From Clostridia bacterium (lineage in GTDB: Bacteria; Bacillota_A; Clostridia; Oscillospirales; CAG-272), in the NCBI GenBank assembly GCA_017468115.1, contig JAFUJS010000013.1, positions 1-64,000 on the forward strand: a stretch of 64,000 nt of DNA. Direction: 5' to 3'. Position numbers and translations under genes: made by a program. This document shows, piece after piece, positions 16,504 through 25,297 of the stretch. The notes under the pieces were generated by a model. The model did no database searches and was not told the origin of the DNA. It saw only the letters and a list, made by a program, of their open reading frames with translations. Each line of letters opens with the position of its first letter. Position 1 is the stretch's first letter.

Positions 16504-17565
16504 ATGAGCTATGCTTGTGAGAATACTAAGCAAAAAAGGCTTAGTAAAGGAAAAATAATTTTGATAACACTTTTGTGCGTTTTTATTGTTTTGCCTATTC
16601 TTTTAACCCCTCTTTCAACGGCTATTGTTTATGAGTCCATTTTTGCAGGCAGGAGCCAAACGCCATCCTATCTTCAATTAGATGCCACGGACTTTGAGGG
16701 GCTTACCTCTGTCCGTAGTGATTTTTTAGCAACCGACGGCACCTCTCTTGCGGGCTTTAAGTATTCAAAACAAAACACAGACCCAAAGGGTCTTATTGTA
16801 ATTTCCCACGGCTTGGGCGACGGCGGACACAACAAATTTATTCCCTATATTAACGAGTTTACCGAAAACGGATTTTTGGTTTTTGCATACGATGCCCACG
16901 GCAGCGACCACAGCCAGGGCGACTCCAAGGAAGGGCTGCCACAGGGCATTTTGGACCTAGACTCTGCCCTTAACCACGTAAAGACAGTAGACGAATACAA
17001 GGGCTTGCCTGTTTGTATTCTTGGCCATAGCTGGGGCGCTTATTCAGGCGGTGCGGTTTTGTCCTCTCACCCCGAGGTGGTGGGCGCTGTGCTTGTTGCA
17101 GGCTTTAACGAAAGCGAGGATATGCTCCTGTACCAAAGCTCCCGATATATAGGTCCCTTGGCAAATATGCTTCTTTTCACGGTGGAGCTTTACGAGGAAA
17201 TGAAGTTCGGCAGGGACGTTTGCTCCCTTTCCTGTGTGGAAAGCATAAAGGGCTCACAGGCGCAGGTGCTGATTATTCACAGTCAGGACGACACAACCGT
17301 GCCCACACAGTACGGCTACGACAAATATAAAAGCTCTCTTTCAGACAAGGAAAATGTTTCCTTTTTGCTTTTTGAGGACAAGGGGCACACAAGCCTTTTC
17401 TTTTCAGAAAAGGCGCTTTCCTATCGCCAAGCAATAGAAAAGGAGGCGCAGGGGCAGGACTACTACGACTATATGGAAAAGCACCTTGACCCTGTAAAAT
17501 ACTACGAGCCAAGCGACCGGCTTTTAAATACGCTCCTTAACCACTTTACCGAGGTGTGTAAATGA
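16504..17565 (+). CDS. Membrane-anchored alpha/beta hydrolase (S33-like)
   Basis: One N-terminal transmembrane helix (about residues 18-45, ILITLLCVFIVLPILL) anchors a catalytic domain probably outside the membrane. The fold shows an ISHGLGDGG oxyanion loop, the nucleophile elbow GHSWG (Ser near 177), HSQDD as the acid region and a terminal EDKGHTS with the catalytic His. This is the pattern of monoacylglycerol lipase/serine aminopeptidase S33-type hydrolases; the substrate is unknown. Start ATG at 16504 with GGGGGTGG upstream. The stop overlaps the next gene by ATGA, so it is cotranscribed with the glycan enzyme and probably the GDPD gene. Confidence 0.88.
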   Translation: MSYACENTKQKRLSKGKIILITLLCVFIVLPILLTPLSTAIVYESIFAGRSQTPSYLQLDATDFEGLTSVRSDFLATDGTSLAGFKYSKQNTDPKGLIVISHGLGDGGHNKFIPYINEFTENGFLVFAYDAHGSDHSQGDSKEGLPQGILDLDSALNHVKTVDEYKGLPVCILGHSWGAYSGGAVLSSHPEVVGAVLVAGFNESEDMLLYQSSRYIGPLANMLLFTVELYEEMKFGRDVCSLSCVESIKGSQAQVLIIHSQDDTTVPTQYGYDKYKSSLSDKENVSFLLFEDKGHTSLFFSEKALSYRQAIEKEAQGQDYYDYMEKHLDPVKYYEPSDRLLNTLLNHFTEVCK

Positions 17566-19541
17566 AAATTTTTATTGACAAAGGCGGCATAATTTACGAC
17601 AGCCGCAGTAAATACCCTGTCCTTAGCCATAGCCCCTCTATGTGCTACACCAAGGACACGGACGATATAACCGCCATCCCCTCGCCAGAGTGCACCCCAT
17701 ACAAGGACAGCACCCTTGAGCTTTCCTTTGACGGGCAAGGCTTTCTTGGCAAGGACACCGCCCTTTTGGCAGAGCCCTTTCTTAACGGAATTAAGCTGAC
17801 GCTTGAAACCAGCCTTGACTCTCTTTCAGAGGTGGGCATAAATCTGCCCTTTAATTTTATGGGCAAGAAAAACGGCGGCGGCTGGGAGAACCAATACCTT
17901 TTTAACTCCCCATACTTTGACCGTGATGCAGGTATTTTTTACGCATATCTTACCTGTCCCAACGGGGCAAGCTTGCTCCTTGTGGGTCTTGATGGGCTTG
18001 CAGGCTGGAAGATGGACTACTCCCCCTATTCCTTCGGACACTTTTTTGTAAATCTTAAGCTCCTAAAGAGCTACGACAAAGCATATAATCAGCCAAACGC
18101 TGAGGGCAAGCTGACATTTGCGCTTTTGCCCGTTACTGATTTTTCACAGGCGCTTTCCACCCTTAGCCAAATTTGCGGCGTGCCCTTTCTTGATTACGAC
18201 ATTAACGCACAAAATGTAGGGGGACGTGTCTGTTTTTCCGCCCTTGGAGAGATAGATTCCTTCGTTCAAATGATAGATGACACAGAAAAAATCATCCCAT
18301 TTAGCAAGGAATACATCATTCCCTGCGAGGGCGAGATTTTTCTGACCCCGATATGTGGCGGCAAAAGGGGTGGGGCGGTTAGCCTTTACGGCTACTCTGA
18401 CCCGGTTACCCTTTACAAAAGGTCTATGGACACGGTTGACCTGAATATAATCAAGGAAAAGACCGACGGCAACCTTTGCGAGCATCAATGCTGGGCAAGC
18501 GCAACCCTGCGATACCTTATGAAATTTAAGCACACCCTTACCGAAAACGAGGTTACTACATATGAAAATAGGGTGCTTTCTCTCCTTGATATAATTACAG
18601 AGAAGGACAAGGACAGGGCTGCCCCAAGAATTACCATTCTTAAGGAGCCGCACGACACCTTTGGCGCCTATAATGTTTACAAATCCTGCCGTGTTCAGGA
18701 GCTGTTTTTCGGCATAAGCATTCTTCTTGATGCCTACAAATATTTTGGGGACGAAAAATACTACGAGTATTTTGTTGGCGCAACAGAGTGCCTTGTTAAC
18801 CACTACCAAAGAAACGACGGACGAATTGAGGTTATGTGGGGCGACAAGGGGGACGACTACACAACAGTTTGCGCCCCGATGATTCCCCTTTTAGACGTGG
18901 CTCTCTTTCTTAAGGGCAAGGACGACGACCTTAGCCAAAAATATTTTTCCTGCGCCGACAAAATGGCAGAGTATCTATACAAAAGAGGAATGTCCTTCCC
19001 AACCGAGGGGGCAGCAAACGATGTTACCGAGGCTGAAATGGAGGACGGCTCCATTTCCTGCACCGCACTTTGCCTGCTCTACTATGCAAAACACAGACAA
19101 GCAAATCCTTGCTACATAGAAAAAGCCAAGCAAATCCTTGACACCCACGACAGCTGGGTAATGAAAACGCCTATCTGTCAGATGCACGGCTCCACCCTGC
19201 GTTGGTGGGAAACCCAATGGGAGGGTGATGGCGACGGCCCTGCCCTTTGCTGTGGACACGCCTGGACAATTTGGCGTGCCGAGGCTGACTATCTCTATTA
19301 TGAGCTCACAGGGGACAAGTCCCACCTTATAAAGGCGGCAAACGGCTTTGGCACTAACCTTTCCAAGATTCAGAAGGACTCAAGGTCCTTTGCAATCTAT
19401 CAAGCCGACCTGATTACAGGCGGCGGCTTTGATAAAAGCAGGCTTTCCTTTAGCCTTGCGCCCCGCTTTCCAAAGACGGAGGACTGCGGGCTTTCCAGAT
19501 ACGTTTGGATAAGAATAAACGATACATTTTTGCAAAATTAG
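17562..19541 (+). CDS. Predicted alpha/alpha-barrel carbohydrate-active enzyme, 659 aa
   Basis: The N-terminal half (1-290) looks like a beta-sandwich. The C-terminal half (about 300-590) has regularly spaced helices with CWASATLRYLMKF, EHQCW, TLRWWETQWEGD and CGHAWTIWRAEADYL, as in six-hairpin (alpha/alpha)6 glycosidases and lyases. I do not recognise the exact family. Conserved acidic residues next to Trp (WETQWEGD, WRAEAD) are likely in the active site. There is no signal peptide, so it should be intracellular. The start overlaps the upstream hydrolase stop (ATGA), and the GDPD gene follows 30 bases on. Confidence 0.65.
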   Translation: MKIFIDKGGIIYDSRSKYPVLSHSPSMCYTKDTDDITAIPSPECTPYKDSTLELSFDGQGFLGKDTALLAEPFLNGIKLTLETSLDSLSEVGINLPFNFMGKKNGGGWENQYLFNSPYFDRDAGIFYAYLTCPNGASLLLVGLDGLAGWKMDYSPYSFGHFFVNLKLLKSYDKAYNQPNAEGKLTFALLPVTDFSQALSTLSQICGVPFLDYDINAQNVGGRVCFSALGEIDSFVQMIDDTEKIIPFSKEYIIPCEGEIFLTPICGGKRGGAVSLYGYSDPVTLYKRSMDTVDLNIIKEKTDGNLCEHQCWASATLRYLMKFKHTLTENEVTTYENRVLSLLDIITEKDKDRAAPRITILKEPHDTFGAYNVYKSCRVQELFFGISILLDAYKYFGDEKYYEYFVGATECLVNHYQRNDGRIEVMWGDKGDDYTTVCAPMIPLLDVALFLKGKDDDLSQKYFSCADKMAEYLYKRGMSFPTEGAANDVTEAEMEDGSISCTALCLLYYAKHRQANPCYIEKAKQILDTHDSWVMKTPICQMHGSTLRWWETQWEGDGDGPALCCGHAWTIWRAEADYLYYELTGDKSHLIKAANGFGTNLSKIQKDSRSFAIYQADLITGGGFDKSRLSFSLAPRFPKTEDCGLSRYVWIRINDTFLQN

Positions 19542-19571
19542 CGACACGTAGTCGAAAGAAAGAGGTATATT

Positions 19572-20402
19572 ATGGATTTTAACAAAAGTATTTTTGAAAA
19601 CAGAAAAGAAAAGGGCGCACCGCTTTTGGTTGCCCACAGAGGCGTTTGCGGAGCTAACATTCCTTGCAACTCAATTACAGCCTACAAAATAGCTCTGGAG
19701 CAGGGGGCTGACGTTGTGGAAATAGACGTGGCAAGGAGCAAGGATGGGGAGCTTTTTGTTTTCCACCCGGGCATGGAGCACGTATTTTTAAGAAGCGATA
19801 AGCAAATTAAGGATATGACTGCCGACGAGGTTAAAAAGCTGCGCCTTTACAATCAGGATGCGGTTATTACAAGCCACCACGTGCCAACCCTTAAGGAGGT
19901 TTTTCAGCTTCTTAAGGACAAGGTGTATATAAATGTTGACAAGTATTGGACCGATATTGAGGGAATTTCCAAGGTGATTTACGACGCAGGTGTGGAAAAG
20001 CAGGTTATTGTTAAGGCTTACCCCGATGAAAACGTGGCAAGGCTCCTTGCGACCCATGCACCCGACCTTATGTTTATGTCAATGGCTTGGGGCGAGGACA
20101 AGGTTACAGATATGATGCAAAAGCAGGGCATCAACCTTATCGGCGCAGAGGTGCTGTTTAATACCGAGGAGTGCCCCGTTTGCCAAAAGGAATACATAGA
20201 AAAAATGCACGAAAAGGGGCTTCTTGTTTGGGTAAACTCAATTATTTACAACGAGGCTGATGTAATCTCCGCCCACCACACAGACGACCGTGCATTAGGC
20301 GGCGATATTGAAGGCGGCTGGGGCTGGCTCCTTGACCAAGGCTTTGACTTTATTCAAACCGACTGGCTGCTTATGCTAAAGGATTATATTGAAAAAAGAT
20401 AA
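19572..20402 (+). CDS. Glycerophosphodiester phosphodiesterase (GDPD) family protein
   Basis: Hydrolyses glycerophosphodiesters to glycerol-3-phosphate and an alcohol, or a related phosphodiester bond. AHRGVCG (HRG near residue 22), VVEIDVARSKDGELFVFH (metal-binding Glu/Asp and catalytic His) and a C-terminal GFDFIQTDW are the GDPD signature in order on a TIM barrel. It has 276 residues and no signal peptide. Start ATG with AAGAGG upstream. It is last in the three-gene plus-strand operon, which ends at the hairpin 20405-20433. Confidence 0.9.
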   Translation: MDFNKSIFENRKEKGAPLLVAHRGVCGANIPCNSITAYKIALEQGADVVEIDVARSKDGELFVFHPGMEHVFLRSDKQIKDMTADEVKKLRLYNQDAVITSHHVPTLKEVFQLLKDKVYINVDKYWTDIEGISKVIYDAGVEKQVIVKAYPDENVARLLATHAPDLMFMSMAWGEDKVTDMMQKQGINLIGAEVLFNTEECPVCQKEYIEKMHEKGLLVWVNSIIYNEADVISAHHTDDRALGGDIEGGWGWLLDQGFDFIQTDWLLMLKDYIEKR

Positions 20403-20404
20403 CA

Positions 20405-20433
20405 AAAAGGAACTGCATTTAGCAGTTCCTTTT
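20405..20433. terminator. Bidirectional terminator between convergent genes
   Basis: Stem AAAAGGAACTGC / GCAGTTCCTTTT with a 5-base loop; serves the GDPD gene and the minus-strand HAD gene. Confidence 0.88.
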
Positions 20434-20436
20434 TTA

Positions 20437-21051
20437 TTAATTAAGAATTGTTTCAAGGTATGCCTTCAATTTTTTGGCGTCGCCGTCAAAGACGTAGCCA
20501 CCTATTCCGCAGGCGAGCGCACCATCTATATTTTCCTTTTTGTCGTCAATAAATATAGTTTCCTCGCCCTTTAGCTGAAATTTGTCAAGCAGGTGCTGAT
20601 ATATTTCCTTGCCGGGCTTGGTAATGCCGATTGGTCCTGAGAAAACATAGCCGTCAAGCAAGGAAAGGATTGGTACCCTGTGCTTGTTTTCCGCAAAATA
20701 CTTGGAGATGTTGGAAAGCAAATAGCACTTAACCCCATATTTTTCCTTTATGTAGCAAATAAGCTCTCGCATGCCCTCTACCTCGGGGCGATTATCTATC
20801 CAGCCGTAGTAGATTTTCTCTACTGCGTCCCAAAGGCGCTGTGGCAGCCTTTCTTGCATTTTGGAAACTGCTTCCTCATTGGAAATTGTGCCTGCGTCCA
20901 GCCTGTCCCAATATAGTCTGTCAAGGACAACCTTGCTAACCAATTCCCTGTCCTCTTTTTCTACAAAGGGATAAACTATATATTTTTCGTCAAAGTAGCA
21001 AAGCACCTGACCATAATCAAAAACTACATTTTTTATCATTTTTTCTTTCAC
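20437..21051 (-). CDS. HAD superfamily hydrolase (subfamily IA type)
   Basis: Likely sugar phosphatase or related phosphotransferase. Motif I is VVFDYGQVL (nucleophile Asp, with Gly in place of the second Asp as in the FDxGGV branch), motif II is LLSNIS, motif III is the Lys in GITKPG, and motif IV is FIDDKKENI. The cap between motifs I and II is helical. At 204 residues it fits the branch that includes YihX-like phosphatases. The start is either GTG at 21051, overlapping the GH36 stop as GTGA, or ATG at 21039, whose MIKNVVFDYG is more typical. It is the last gene of the GH43-GH36 operon. Confidence 0.85.
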   Translation of the reverse strand: MKEKMIKNVVFDYGQVLCYFDEKYIVYPFVEKEDRELVSKVVLDRLYWDRLDAGTISNEEAVSKMQERLPQRLWDAVEKIYYGWIDNRPEVEGMRELICYIKEKYGVKCYLLSNISKYFAENKHRVPILSLLDGYVFSGPIGITKPGKEIYQHLLDKFQLKGEETIFIDDKKENIDGALACGIGGYVFDGDAKKLKAYLETILN

Positions 21052-22895
21052 GCCCTTTCCAGCTCTATTACTTGGCTTTGGTTCTGCAAATTAGCTACAA
21101 ATGTAAGCCCGTTTTCCAAAAGCTCGGTAGCTTTTATAGACACTCCCTCGCCCTTTTTTACATATTCTGCGTCGTCCGTACCAAGGATTGGGTACAAAAG
21201 CACCTGCTCCTGATTAGGATGCTTTGTGTAGGTATATATCTTGATTTTTGAAAAATCTCTGTTGTTAAATTGAAGAGCCAGAAGCGTTTTTGTGTCGCAA
21301 AGAATGCGGCACTCGCTTCCCTGCCAAAACTCTCTTTCCTTCTTATACTCGGAAATAAACTCCTTCAACCCCTTAATTGTGTCCTTGGAAACCTGTGTTA
21401 AGTCACAGCTTATGCCAATAGGTCCGCCAACTAATGCATTTTTTATAAACTCTAAGCTTGCCTCCTCAAGCCTTACCCAGTTTGCGTGGGAGCTTAAAAG
21501 AATCCTTTCCTCTACGCTTCCCACGGGGTAGCTTGGGGTAAAGCCCTCAACGGAGCGAATGGTCGCCCACCTTTCAAGAATGGACGATGGCATACGCTTT
21601 ATTGTATTCTTAAAAATTTCAAGCTGTGGGTAAATGCCGTGGTTGTCGCTCATCCAAAAGCTATCAAAGTATGGCACATTGGAAAGGGACATACGTCCGC
21701 CGCCGCTTGCACAGCACTCAAGATGCAGGCTTGGGTACTCCTGCTTTATTCTTTTAAGGAATGCGGTGTAGCCGCCATAGTAATCTATAAATGCGTGTCT
21801 TGACTTATCAAAGCGATAGGGGGCATTTAGGTCGAATTTTATAAACTCAATACCGTATTTATCTATATTTTTCTTTAGCTTACTGTAAATATAGTCGCAG
21901 GCGTCCCTATTTGAATAGTCAATAAAGTAGTGGTCCCCGTCCCTTACATAAAGCTCCGGGCGCTCCTTTACGCTTTTGGCGCCAAGCCCTGCCCTTTCAA
22001 TCTCAAACCAAAGTCCGAATTTTAAGCCCTTTTGTCTTACTAGGTCAGAAAACTCCTTTAGCCTGCCTGCCATTTCGTTGTCCACGCTTTCCTCCCAGTC
22101 GCCAACAACAAGCCACCAGTCCTGTGTGGGGCCAAACCAGCCTGCATCAACAGTAAAGTACTCACAGCCAAGGTCCTTAGCTATCTCCAGCTGGGCACTA
22201 AGGTCCTCAAACTCAACATAGTCAAACTTGTTCATCCAGCTGTTGTAAACAACGGGCAACTCCTTTTTGTACCTTTCGTTACAATATCTGTGGAGCTTGT
22301 AGGCGTCTAGGTCCTCGGTGTTTTCAAATTGGTAATAAATGATTGCGGGAAGAGTAAGGCTTTGCCCCGGCAAAAGCTCGTAAGAAAGGTTTTCCCCCTT
22401 AATGCCAAGGTCCACAATAACCACCTTGTTATCAAGGAACTCGCTATGCTTATGCACCCTGTATTCAAACATAGACTCCGCCATTATATGAAAGGCATAG
22501 CCCCTCTTTGTCTGATGATTATAAACGGCAACAAAGGGATTTACATCCTGATTTGTGCGCGCCTCGTCGCTCATACCGAAAACACCTGTTACAAGAGGCT
22601 GCCACTCTCCAATTCCCTCGCAAATGTGCTTGTTTGTCTGCGTGTAAACAGAATACTCGCCGCCATTTAAGGTAAATCTGGAAAGGGCTGTGGTTACATC
22701 TATTTTTCTTTTAGAAATATTCCTTATTACATCACGTCTTTCGTAAATGCCGTGGTGCGATTTTGTGATATTGCAGGTAATTTCAACATCGCTGTTTTTA
22801 TAGCAAGCTCCGTTTTCGGTAATTTGTAGCTCGCCATATACTCTTTCAAAGGAGCCGTATGCCAAAAATACGTGCTCCGCTTTGCTAAAATACAT
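21048..22895 (-). CDS. Alpha-galactosidase, GH36 family
   Basis: Releases terminal alpha-galactose from oligosaccharides. An N-terminal beta-sandwich leads into a TIM barrel with YFTVDAGWFG, FIKFDLNAPYRF (nucleophile Asp near 354), ECCASGGGR and FWMSDNHG (acid/base Asp near 414), all GH36 landmarks. At 615 residues it is shorter than the 720-residue enzymes but complete at both ends. I chose the ATG at 22895 because it has CGAGGT at good spacing; an upstream GTG would overlap the GH43 gene. No signal peptide, so it acts on imported oligosaccharides. It is the second gene of the operon with GH43 and HAD. Confidence 0.92.
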   Translation of the reverse strand: MYFSKAEHVFLAYGSFERVYGELQITENGACYKNSDVEITCNITKSHHGIYERRDVIRNISKRKIDVTTALSRFTLNGGEYSVYTQTNKHICEGIGEWQPLVTGVFGMSDEARTNQDVNPFVAVYNHQTKRGYAFHIMAESMFEYRVHKHSEFLDNKVVIVDLGIKGENLSYELLPGQSLTLPAIIYYQFENTEDLDAYKLHRYCNERYKKELPVVYNSWMNKFDYVEFEDLSAQLEIAKDLGCEYFTVDAGWFGPTQDWWLVVGDWEESVDNEMAGRLKEFSDLVRQKGLKFGLWFEIERAGLGAKSVKERPELYVRDGDHYFIDYSNRDACDYIYSKLKKNIDKYGIEFIKFDLNAPYRFDKSRHAFIDYYGGYTAFLKRIKQEYPSLHLECCASGGGRMSLSNVPYFDSFWMSDNHGIYPQLEIFKNTIKRMPSSILERWATIRSVEGFTPSYPVGSVEERILLSSHANWVRLEEASLEFIKNALVGGPIGISCDLTQVSKDTIKGLKEFISEYKKEREFWQGSECRILCDTKTLLALQFNNRDFSKIKIYTYTKHPNQEQVLLYPILGTDDAEYVKKGEGVSIKATELLENGLTFVANLQNQSQVIELERA

Positions 22896-22909
22896 ATTTT
22901 TACCTCGTT

Positions 22910-24529
22910 TTATCGACACGTGTCGCCATTTTCGTCGATTATTCTGTACTCCAGATACTTAAAATCAGCATGGACTGTTTTGCCGTTTTGTCCGCCTGTC
23001 AAATCCTGACAGGTAAGCCCGATGAAGGTGCCTGTATGCCCCTCGTGTCCGATGTCCACATACGCCTCGTCGCAGAGGTTTGAGCAATCAAGGTTTTCGG
23101 GTCCTACCTCCGCATACAAAAAGTCCTCCATAGAGCAATAAAAGCTGATTTTTGTGCCGTCTATAACAGCTCTTAGCCATATCTTTGTTCTGTCGTCTAT
23201 ACAAACAGCTCCGCCGGGCACAGGGTTATAGAATTTCATACCGTCTCTTACAACCAGCCTTAGCACATTTCCCCACTTTTCGTCGTGCGACATATAAAGA
23301 TAGAAGAAATTATAGCTGTCGTAATATATTGTAAGTCCTGCCATTTGTTGAAAATCCTTGGGGTCAAACTCAAGTGCGCAGGTTACCTCTACCTTGTGGT
23401 GCTGGAGCCTTCTTGCGACCATAGAAAGGTTGTGCCAGGATGTAATCGAGTCGTGGCCGTAAAGCCTGAGGTAGCCCGGTCTTTCGCTTAAGCTACCCAT
23501 ATTTTCGTCAAAGGGGATTCTTAGGGTCTTGAAGGCAGGCGGCAGACTATCTATATCGAAATCGAATTTTTCCGGTGCCTGTGCCACCCTGCACTCGGGC
23601 AGGTTAACTGTAAACTCGCCCCTTGGCACAACCCCCCCGTCCTTTAGCCTTAGCCAGCCGTCGTTGTCAAAATATACCTGAGAAATTGCGGTTTCTCTGC
23701 CAAGAATACTGCATCCCTTGCCAATAGGTCTTGCGCAAAGGTATGCCACATAAAGGTCCCCTGTCTGTGTTTCCACTAAGGATGCGTGGCCTGTCCTTTG
23801 AAGAGGGCTTTCGGGGTTATTTCTTGTGGTAAGAAGGGGCTGTGGGTCTGCCTCGTAGGGTCCGAAGATGCTCTTGGAGCGTGCCATTTGCACACCGTGG
23901 TTATACATAGTGCCGCCCTCGGCAAGCATCAGGTAATAGTAGCCGTTTCTTTTGTAAATATGAGGCGCCTCGGTTGCCCCTGTGGCTGTGCCCTCGAAAA
24001 TCAGCTTAGGCTCTCCGATAAGGCGCTTTTCCTTCTCGCTGTACTCCTGAAGGAGTATGCCCGAAAAGTCGTTTCTGTCCATTCTGTGGTCCCAGCGCAT
24101 ATTAAGAAGGTACTTTTTGCCGTCGTCATCGTGGAAAAGGGACGGGTCAAAGCCGCTGGAATTAAGATAAATCGGCTCGCTCCACTCTCCAAAGAGGTCG
24201 GTGGTGGTTACAAGGTAGTTTGGTGTGTCCTTGAAAATGCCGTGAAAATTTTTTGTATTAGTATATATAAGGTAGAAGGTGCCGTCGCAGTAGGAAAGGC
24301 AGGGACCCCAAATTCCGCCCGAGTTGGGGTTTCCCTTCATATCAAGCTGGGACACTCTTCTGAGTGGCGAGGGTAGCTCCTCCCAGTTTACAAGGTCCTT
24401 GGAGTGATAAAGCTGTACCCCGGGGAACCATTGAAAGGTTGAGGTTGCGATATAATAATTATCTCCCACCCTCAAAATTGATGGGTCGGGATGAAAGCCC
24501 GGTATTATAGGGTTTTTTCCTGTTATCAT
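22910..24529 (-). CDS. GH43 beta-xylosidase/arabinofuranosidase with C-terminal beta-sandwich
   Basis: Cytosolic enzyme that trims xylose or arabinose from oligosaccharides. The five-bladed propeller begins NPIIPGFHPDPSI (general base Asp15) and carries the acid Glu in ATEAPHIY near 190. Residues 330-539 form the concanavalin-like C-terminal domain of XynB-type enzymes (GLTIYYDSYNFFYLY, GLTCQDL). The 539-residue length is standard. Start ATG with AAGGAG five bases ahead. It is first in an operon with GH36 and the HAD phosphatase, driven by the promoter at 24593-24622. Confidence 0.93.
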   Translation of the reverse strand: MITGKNPIIPGFHPDPSILRVGDNYYIATSTFQWFPGVQLYHSKDLVNWEELPSPLRRVSQLDMKGNPNSGGIWGPCLSYCDGTFYLIYTNTKNFHGIFKDTPNYLVTTTDLFGEWSEPIYLNSSGFDPSLFHDDDGKKYLLNMRWDHRMDRNDFSGILLQEYSEKEKRLIGEPKLIFEGTATGATEAPHIYKRNGYYYLMLAEGGTMYNHGVQMARSKSIFGPYEADPQPLLTTRNNPESPLQRTGHASLVETQTGDLYVAYLCARPIGKGCSILGRETAISQVYFDNDGWLRLKDGGVVPRGEFTVNLPECRVAQAPEKFDFDIDSLPPAFKTLRIPFDENMGSLSERPGYLRLYGHDSITSWHNLSMVARRLQHHKVEVTCALEFDPKDFQQMAGLTIYYDSYNFFYLYMSHDEKWGNVLRLVVRDGMKFYNPVPGGAVCIDDRTKIWLRAVIDGTKISFYCSMEDFLYAEVGPENLDCSNLCDEAYVDIGHEGHTGTFIGLTCQDLTGGQNGKTVHADFKYLEYRIIDENGDTCR

Positions 24530-24541
24530 ATTATCTCCTTA

Positions 24542-24860
24542 ATGCCTGACGGGAGTGAAACGAACCAGCCCTAAGCCGTGTACTTACGGCATATAATATG
24601 GTTTTGTATCACTGAAAGTCAAGCCTTTAGTAATTTTGACAAGCTTATTCCTTGCAGCATGCTTATACAGCATCGTCGTAATCTTGCCAAAATTTTTTAA
24701 AAATACATCGGTTTATGGTGCCTTGCATTTTCGAACGAGACAAAAAGCTCGTGTTCAAGGCAAAATTTTGATGACATATAAAGATATTTCAAAAAAATTT
24801 AACGCCAAAGGCGGGTTTTTGTCCGTTCCAAAACTGGTTTATTTCACTCCCGTCAGGCAT
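24542..24860. repeat. Inverted repeat pair enclosing a 265-base gap
   Basis: ATGCCTGACGGGAGTGAAA at 24542-24560 is repeated exactly in inverted form at 24842-24860. With two mismatches it extends through AACCAG (24568 and 24834). The right arm is the 3' end of the lipoprotein gene and the left arm is the leader of the GH43 gene. Inside are an interrupted hairpin at 24720-24761 (GCCTTG/CAAGGC, GAAC/GTTC) and the GH43 promoter. No coding capacity is visible in 24530-24838. Confidence 0.75.
24593..24622 (-). promoter_or_regulatory. Sigma-A promoter of GH43-GH36-HAD operon
   Basis: Minus strand TTGACT (24622-24617), 18-base spacer, TATTAT (24598-24593). A small GCCGT/ACGGC hairpin lies at the start of the leader. 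Confidence 0.72.
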
Positions 24861-25297
24861 ACAATTTCGTCTGCCACAACCTGTGGGGGCAGGCTTCTTG
24901 TAGCTATGCCGTCAAATTTTACCTTTATTTTGTCTCCTGCCTTAATTGCGCTTTGGGAAATGATCTCTCCCTGCGCATTTTTGAAGACGGTGTCCGGTCT
25001 TACATTTATAATTACCTCGCCAAAAAGGCATTGGCTTTCGTGGCACTCTGCCTCGATAGCTGTGCCGTTTTTGGTTACAGTTGCAAAAAAGCAGCTTTCT
25101 TCCATTTCTTCCTCGCCCTCCGGGTCCTTTACAAGAATATCATCCTTCGCTTGTGCGCTGTCTGCTGTGCCCTGCTCCCTGCTCGGCTGGGTGCTGCTTA
25201 TGGGGGCGGAGCCGGTTTGCTGTGTGCCGCCCTGTGGCACAGTACAGCTACACAAGAAAATACAAGTCAAAACAAGGATTACAAGTAGTCTTTTCAT
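24839..25297 (-). CDS. Small lipoprotein, 152 aa
   Basis: Lipoprotein signal peptide (MKRLLVILVLTCIFLCSC) with lipobox LCSC. A Ser/Thr/Gln-rich linker (20-60) and a C-terminal domain of about 85 residues follow. That domain (FFATVTKNGTAIEAE, VIINVRPDTVFKN, IKAGDKIKVKFDGIA) resembles small beta-barrel DUF3221-like lipoproteins; this likeness is uncertain. The ATG overlaps the GH39 stop (ATGA), so it is the last gene of the GH92-GH39 operon. Its final codons form one arm of the inverted repeat 24542-24860, so the true C-terminus may have been altered by that sequence. Confidence 0.78.
   Translation of the reverse strand: MKRLLVILVLTCIFLCSCTVPQGGTQQTGSAPISSTQPSREQGTADSAQAKDDILVKDPEGEEEMEESCFFATVTKNGTAIEAECHESQCLFGEVIINVRPDTVFKNAQGEIISQSAIKAGDKIKVKFDGIATRSLPPQVVADEIVCLTGVK

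Noticed and set aside
18144..18809. 221-codon minus-strand frame inside the 659-residue enzyme gene
   Set aside because: Antisense shadow without start signals.
24542..24860. Firm call of a MITE
   Set aside because: No target-site duplication could be seen at the two ends, and the right arm is inside an open reading frame; kept only as a possibility.
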